DNA of 53,785 nt from Krasilnikovozyma curviuscula (lineage: Eukaryota > Basidiomycota > Tremellomycetes > Cystofilobasidiales > Mrakiaceae): positions 1 through 53,785 of the forward strand of contig MVAQ01000145.1 in the NCBI GenBank assembly GCA_014825775.1, written 5' to 3'. Positions 49,601 to 53,785 of this stretch are shown here, in pieces (position 1 is the stretch's first letter; the number at the start of each line of letters is the position of its first letter). Both the position numbers and the translations under genes were made by a program. Below the pieces are notes generated by a model. It did not search any database. It had not been told where the DNA came from and saw only the letters and a program-made list of their open reading frames with translations.

Positions 49601-49774
49601 GGACGATTCAGTCGCTGAGGATGAGATAGTCGAACCTGAACGGGCTGATTGAGTAGGGGATCGAGTTCCAAGGACCAATGTGTCCAACAGTCCCCTGCTG
49701 CTTCCCCCACCACTGCTCATCCTATTCACTCCTGCCCTGCCCTCTGCAGCACCCTTCGCGGTCGTTTTTGTCAC
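46684..49774 (-). CDS. rhodanese-domain dual-specificity protein phosphatase (MAPK phosphatase-like)
   Basis: Predicted phosphatase of about 960 residues. A long Ser/Pro-rich N-terminus leads to a rhodanese/CDC25-like domain (SAMLSSYPLILDIREALSFN, then VSIVIVDHGLEAE), as in MAPK phosphatases, where it binds the kinase. A second disordered region follows, then the catalytic domain: ILPGFLYLGPEITTSSEVDQ, RILNMAVECED, and the active-site loop VHCRAGKSRSVTVVLGYL (near 47350) with the Cys and Arg intact. Next is GISPNIGFWAELMLFE, typical of fungal Msg5/Pmp1-like enzymes. One intron interrupts the region before the rhodanese domain (48968-49029), one lies just before DDARLHDAPIYVHC, and one near the end adds a tail ending GREGWL. 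Its MAPK substrate is unknown; a role in damping pheromone or cell-wall signalling is inference from the family. Confidence 0.85.
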
Positions 49775-50356
49775 CGTCTTTTTTTCGCTGGTCGGATGGA
49801 ATAGAGAATCCGTGGGATGGAATGAAGGGGTGGTGATGGACTTGAAGGAGGCTACTTCATTGAGTTCAACAAAAGAGTGAAGGATAGGTCACGATTCGAG
49901 GCTGAGGAGAGCCCACAGAGCAAAACGCTGTGCCTCACTAGGGTTGACCGCAGTGGCGGAGAGTTTCATTTGAAACAGGGGGCGGCCAGAGCAGCTGAGC
50001 AATTTGTTGTACTACTTCTTGCAGATGGGCGGTAATGAAGAGAGAGAAAGAGAGGTAGGGAAGAAGTTTTATCACATTTTGTTTTAGCACAAACATAGAA
50101 GGAATTTTCGGATTGAGAAAGTAACAAGAGGAAGAAATGTACGAGAAAAAACTACCGATTGTGTTGCGATCTGTTTTCGTTCAAATGTGCGAGGAGAGAG
50201 AAAAAGGAAGAAGAGGCAGACGGATTCCAATGCAAGAGATGAGATGAGAACCGCAGGGAGGTTGTCCCAGAGATGGAGATGGCAAAGGCGACACGGTTTT
50301 ATTTTGGATGGACAAACGCGCGCTAACTTTTCTAGGGCTAGTAATCGTGACCGCTT
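49775..50356. other. phosphatase upstream region / DEF1 3' flank
   Basis: 582 bp of purine-rich sequence (GAGAGAAAGAGAGG-type tracts around 50040-50200). Probable promoter and long leader of the phosphatase gene. No gene supported. Confidence 0.4.
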
Positions 50357-53300
50357 TTAAGACCAGTACTGGCGTTGTTGGTTACCATAGAATCCACCGT
50401 ATGGATCCTGCTGGGACTGATAGGCAGCTGGAGCCTGTTGCTGTTGCTGCTGCTGCTGCTGCTGCTGTTGTGGCTGCTGAGATTGTGGGTAGCCTCTGGC
50501 GGCGTACTGCTGTTGCTGAGGGGCAGCGGTTTGTCCCTGTGGTCTACCACCTTGACCTGGTTGTTGGCCATTGGAAACGGACTTGTCTGGAGCACCGTAT
50601 CCCTTGAAGGAAGTCTCTGGCGAGCCTCCTTGTTGTTGCCCTGGTCGACCTTGAGCACCTCCAACTTGGTTGCCTCCAAGGAACGATTGGATTCCGTTCC
50701 CGCCGTATTGGCCTAGACCGCTCTGACCTAGCTGAGAGCTATTGGTAGAGGCGTATCCACCAGCACCGAGGGAAGAAGAGTCATCGAACCCGCTTTGACT
50801 GCCAAAGCTGGCACCGCCATAAACTGGAGTAGATGGCTTAGCACCGCCGAGCGTAGATGGATTGGCTGGTGCTGGCTGAGGTGGGTAGCGACCCCATTGC
50901 TGGGGTTGGTTCCATCCACCTGGGCTGGCTTGATAGCCGTAGCCAGCGTAAGCTGTGAGAGCAAAATCGATTCAATTAGCAATGGAAACTAACAGCAGCG
51001 AAGATTGATATCGACTCACGATTCTGGAAGTACGCTGGGTGGTGGTGGTATGGTGGCATATAGTATCCATTAGCAGCTGGCTGTTGGCTGAGTGGTGCCT
51101 GGGGCTGGGATGGAGGAGGTGCTCCAGAGTTCACAGATTGAGTTTGAGAAGCAGGGGTCTTGACAGATTCAGAAGATTGCTCGGTTCTCTGTCCGAACGA
51201 AGCGTAAGGATCGTAGAAGTTTCCCTTATAATTGAAAGGAAGAAATGTTAGACCATTTGTACGATCGTAAGCAAACGCGATCAAAACGTACTCTGTCGGA
51301 GCTGTAAGCAGAGAAGTCGCTTGGAGCACCATAACCACCCATGTTTCCAACGTGTCCAAAGGGAGAGTTGTATTGACCGTGGATGTCACCTTGAGGTTGC
51401 TGTGGTTGTTGCTGATGTCCAGTTGGTGGGTAAGATGACGCGGAAGCTTCTTGTCTGAAGTAGTTTCCTTGTGGGGAAAGGGAGGATGGGTAACCAGACT
51501 GGACGTCGAGAGATTGTTGAGGGTATTGATGTTGTTGAGGATATTGAGACACGTGCTGTTGTTGTTGCTGTTGTTGCTGAGGAGCTGCTGGAGCCTGTTG
51601 AGGAATCTGGGGCTGAGCTGTGGCCTGCTGCTGGAAGAAGTTGGCAGAGTTGGAGTGGGCTTGTTGCTGGTGGTGTTGAGAAACTTCAACAGCAGCTGGC
51701 TGTGGCTCAGCAGCTGGAGGAGCTTGTTCGTATTGTTGTTCCGGAACATGGCTGTGACAGGGAAAGAGAAACTGTAAGATACCGCAAAGGAAAGAAAGTC
51801 TCCAGATTGAGATACTCACGCAGGCTCAGCTTCCTTGAACGCACCATCGGACATCAAGTTCAAGCTTCCGAATTGTACACCTACTCTGTCGACGTTTCCA
51901 CCGCCTGGCATAACGACAGCCTGGTCGGTGCCGTTTCTGAATCTCGTTGGTGCCTTATTAGAAGTTGAAGTTGATCTTGCAGCTGGTGGTGAGACTGGCT
52001 TCAACGGTTCCTGGGAGACTTGGTTGAGTCCAGGAGGAGGGGCTTGAGAGTACGACTGAGCTGGAACTGGGGCTTCAGACTGTTGAACCTCTGGAGTCTG
52101 CTCGAAAGCTGGAGCTTCTTGAGGAACTTCGTTGACTTCTTCCCATCCAGAAGCAATTGGCTCAACCTCTGGTTCAACAGGTGCTGGTGGAGCAGCTTCT
52201 TCGACAACAGGTGCTGGAGCCGCAACTGGTGCCTTAACCCAAGTTGGAACGACGGGCGCTGGCTCTGATACAGCAGGTACTTCTTCCGCCGCAGGTGCTG
52301 GAGTTGGTTTTGAGACAGCAACAGGAGCAGGAGCTGCCTTTGGTACAACAGGAGCAGGAACTGGTTTTGGTTTTTCTTGAGGTCTGGAAAGGCAATGGAA
52401 ATAGAATTGAACGAGTCAGCATGGAGAGAACTAAACAAGCGTAAAAAGCAGCCATTAATTAGCCAACATACTTAGCAATCTGAGCCCAGCTCATCTTCGT
52501 TCCCTTAGGTATCACACCACCAGTCTTTGCCTTGGCAGCGGCGGCTGGTGTAGAAGCAGGAGCAGCTCCATTCGCCTTAGCAGAGGAAGCATCGCCCCAA
52601 CCAGAAGTCTCCGGCGCCAGAGTAGAAGTAGTTGGAGCAGCTGCAGCTGGCTCATCCACCCATCCACCTGAAACATCTGCAGCGGGCTCTGCAGGAGCTG
52701 GAGCCTCTGTCACAGAAGGCTCGTCGCTCCAAGCACCAGTAGGAGCTGTCTTCGAAGCTTCAGCGTCAGCAACTTGATCAGCCCAGCTGGAAGTCGAAGC
52801 TGGAGTAGGTGGCTCTTTTGATGAAGCAAGAGCAGCGTGTCCGTTGGTTGACCTAGTAAATCCTCCACGACCACCTCGGAAATCGCCTCTGCCTCTTCCA
52901 CCACGACCACCACGAGCAGACTCAGCTGTAAACAAGCAAGGAAGGAAGAAAGAAAGAAAGCGTCAGTATCAAGCTATCCCATTGAAGTGTACATAGGAGG
53001 GCAGAATACGTGAAGGGAGGGAGCGAGTTTTTTTTCAGCTGTCGCTTGTCCTCCGCCTCAGCAAGGATTCCACTCCCATCCTCTAAAAGAATGTGAACCA
53101 ATAAATTCTACAGATTGAAAGTAGACTTACCACCTCCACGGCCCCTTCCTCGGCCCCTGAAGCTATCACCACCACGCTCTTGAGCTGAATTCGTTCCACC
53201 GGATTCCTTGGAACTTGGAGCTGGTTTCTTTTCCTTCTTTCTGCTGACAGCGGTGGAGAACTGAGATGCGTGACCTGTTCGTATGGTTGGGAGTAAGAAA

Positions 53301-53783
53301 CAGGTGGACGAGGGAGAAAACGGGGCGTTAGTATCTGGTCAAACCAGGCGGTGGGTAACTTTGAAAGGCAGGAAAAAAGTGCTGCTGATGGTGAAAAAAA
53401 GGGCAATCGAGCTTCCCAGCAAAGTAAGACCTATATCTATCTTCAGCACACCTCGTTCTCCTGTCCTGGGGCCAAGGAGATCCATCTGTCCCTTTAATTT
53501 TTACACCTCGACGACTTTTTTTCCTCTGACGGGGCGTGTGACCCTGTCTCTCCAGCCAACCCAACCTTTTTGTCACAGCAGGACCCCACAGCGAGAAAGC
53601 AAACGGGCCGTAGTACTGACCTTCTGTGATCCTTGTCACTGCGGTTTCGAGACCACCGTTGCAGTCGTCCAGCACGAGCAGCAGGTCCTCATCTGTCCAG
53701 GAGGGAAAGATGCTTCGAAGGGTGCCGAGGGAGGATGAGAACTTCTTTTTGAGCGCTGACAGTTCGGGAGCTTGGGATGCCAT
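50357..53783 (-). CDS. DEF1: RNA polymerase II degradation factor, Def1-like (CUE domain, Gln-rich)
   Basis: Def1 promotes ubiquitylation and degradation of stalled RNA polymerase II and acts in DNA damage and telomere biology. The N-terminal CUE domain binds ubiquitin: LKKKFSSSLGTLRSIFPSW, DEDLLLVLDDCNGGLETAV. It is followed by an RGG-rich stretch (FRGRGRGRGG, ARGGRGGRGRGDFRGGRGG), an Ala/Pro-rich region, and a long Gln-rich tail containing a run of 11-12 Gln, ending NQQRQYWS and a stop at 50357-50359. Roughly 850-900 residues from about eight exons. The start codon lies two bases from the window edge, so the promoter is outside. Low-complexity composition makes exact orthology to yeast Def1 less certain than the CUE-plus-Gln architecture. 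Confidence 0.8.
50435..50475 (-). repeat. CAG/CTG trinucleotide repeat encoding poly-Gln
   Basis: An interrupted CTG run on the plus strand encodes about 12 Gln near the C-terminus of the Def1-like protein. Likely polymorphic in length. A second shorter run lies at about 51555-51585 in the same gene. Confidence 0.8.
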
Positions 53784-53785
53784 CG

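Overview
This window looks like nuclear DNA of a basidiomycete yeast, most likely Tremellomycetes or a nearby lineage. Genes are dense and rich in 50-120 nt GT-AG introns (13 in GAPDH, about 14 in importin beta). There is a STE3-type pheromone receptor and a tiny CAAX lipopeptide pheromone precursor, the hallmark pair of a basidiomycete P/R (pheromone/receptor) mating-type locus. The PAK kinase has a PH-CRIB-kinase layout. Species assignment is inference; family assignments rest on motifs I could read.

Layout. 0-12.4 kb: CNOT11 (+) converges on a STE20/CLA4 PAK kinase (-), then PMS1 mismatch-repair endonuclease (-), a small single-pass membrane protein (+) and GAPDH (+). 12.4-22.5 kb: a transposon island. 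A Ty1/copia-like element with identical 176-bp LTRs sits inside the gag gene of another copia-type element. A 786-bp inverted-repeat element is also inserted in that gag region, and further right lie LTR fragments, a pol tail and a family of GCGC-box repeats. 22.5-30.4 kb: importin beta KAP95 (+), the five-RRM protein MRD1 (-) and an unrecognised gene (+). 30.4-38.4 kb, the P/R core: STE3 receptor (-), DAHP synthase (-), pheromone precursor (+), CAF1 deadenylase (-) and EMC5 (+). Two orphan 3' exons are duplicated on either side of the DAHP synthase/pheromone pair. 38.4-53.8 kb: a possible small gene (-), APC1 (+), a rhodanese plus dual-specificity phosphatase (-) and DEF1 (-), whose start codon lies two bases from the right edge.

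How the genes fit together. Receptor, pheromone and PAK kinase are components of the pheromone signalling path; the phosphatase could attenuate a MAPK but that is inference. The other genes are housekeeping (deadenylation, mismatch repair, glycolysis, nuclear import, rRNA processing, aromatic amino acid synthesis, ER membrane insertion, anaphase). STE20 and KAP95 are known neighbours of STE3 in P/R regions of some basidiomycetes, so the whole 2-36 kb stretch may be a P/R region invaded by transposons.

The most striking sequence-level observations are a predicted 1-nt exon in CAF1, a 6-nt exon in GAPDH, a start codon split by an intron in MRD1, the 34-residue pheromone gene, and a half-tRNA(iMet)-type primer site in the copia element.
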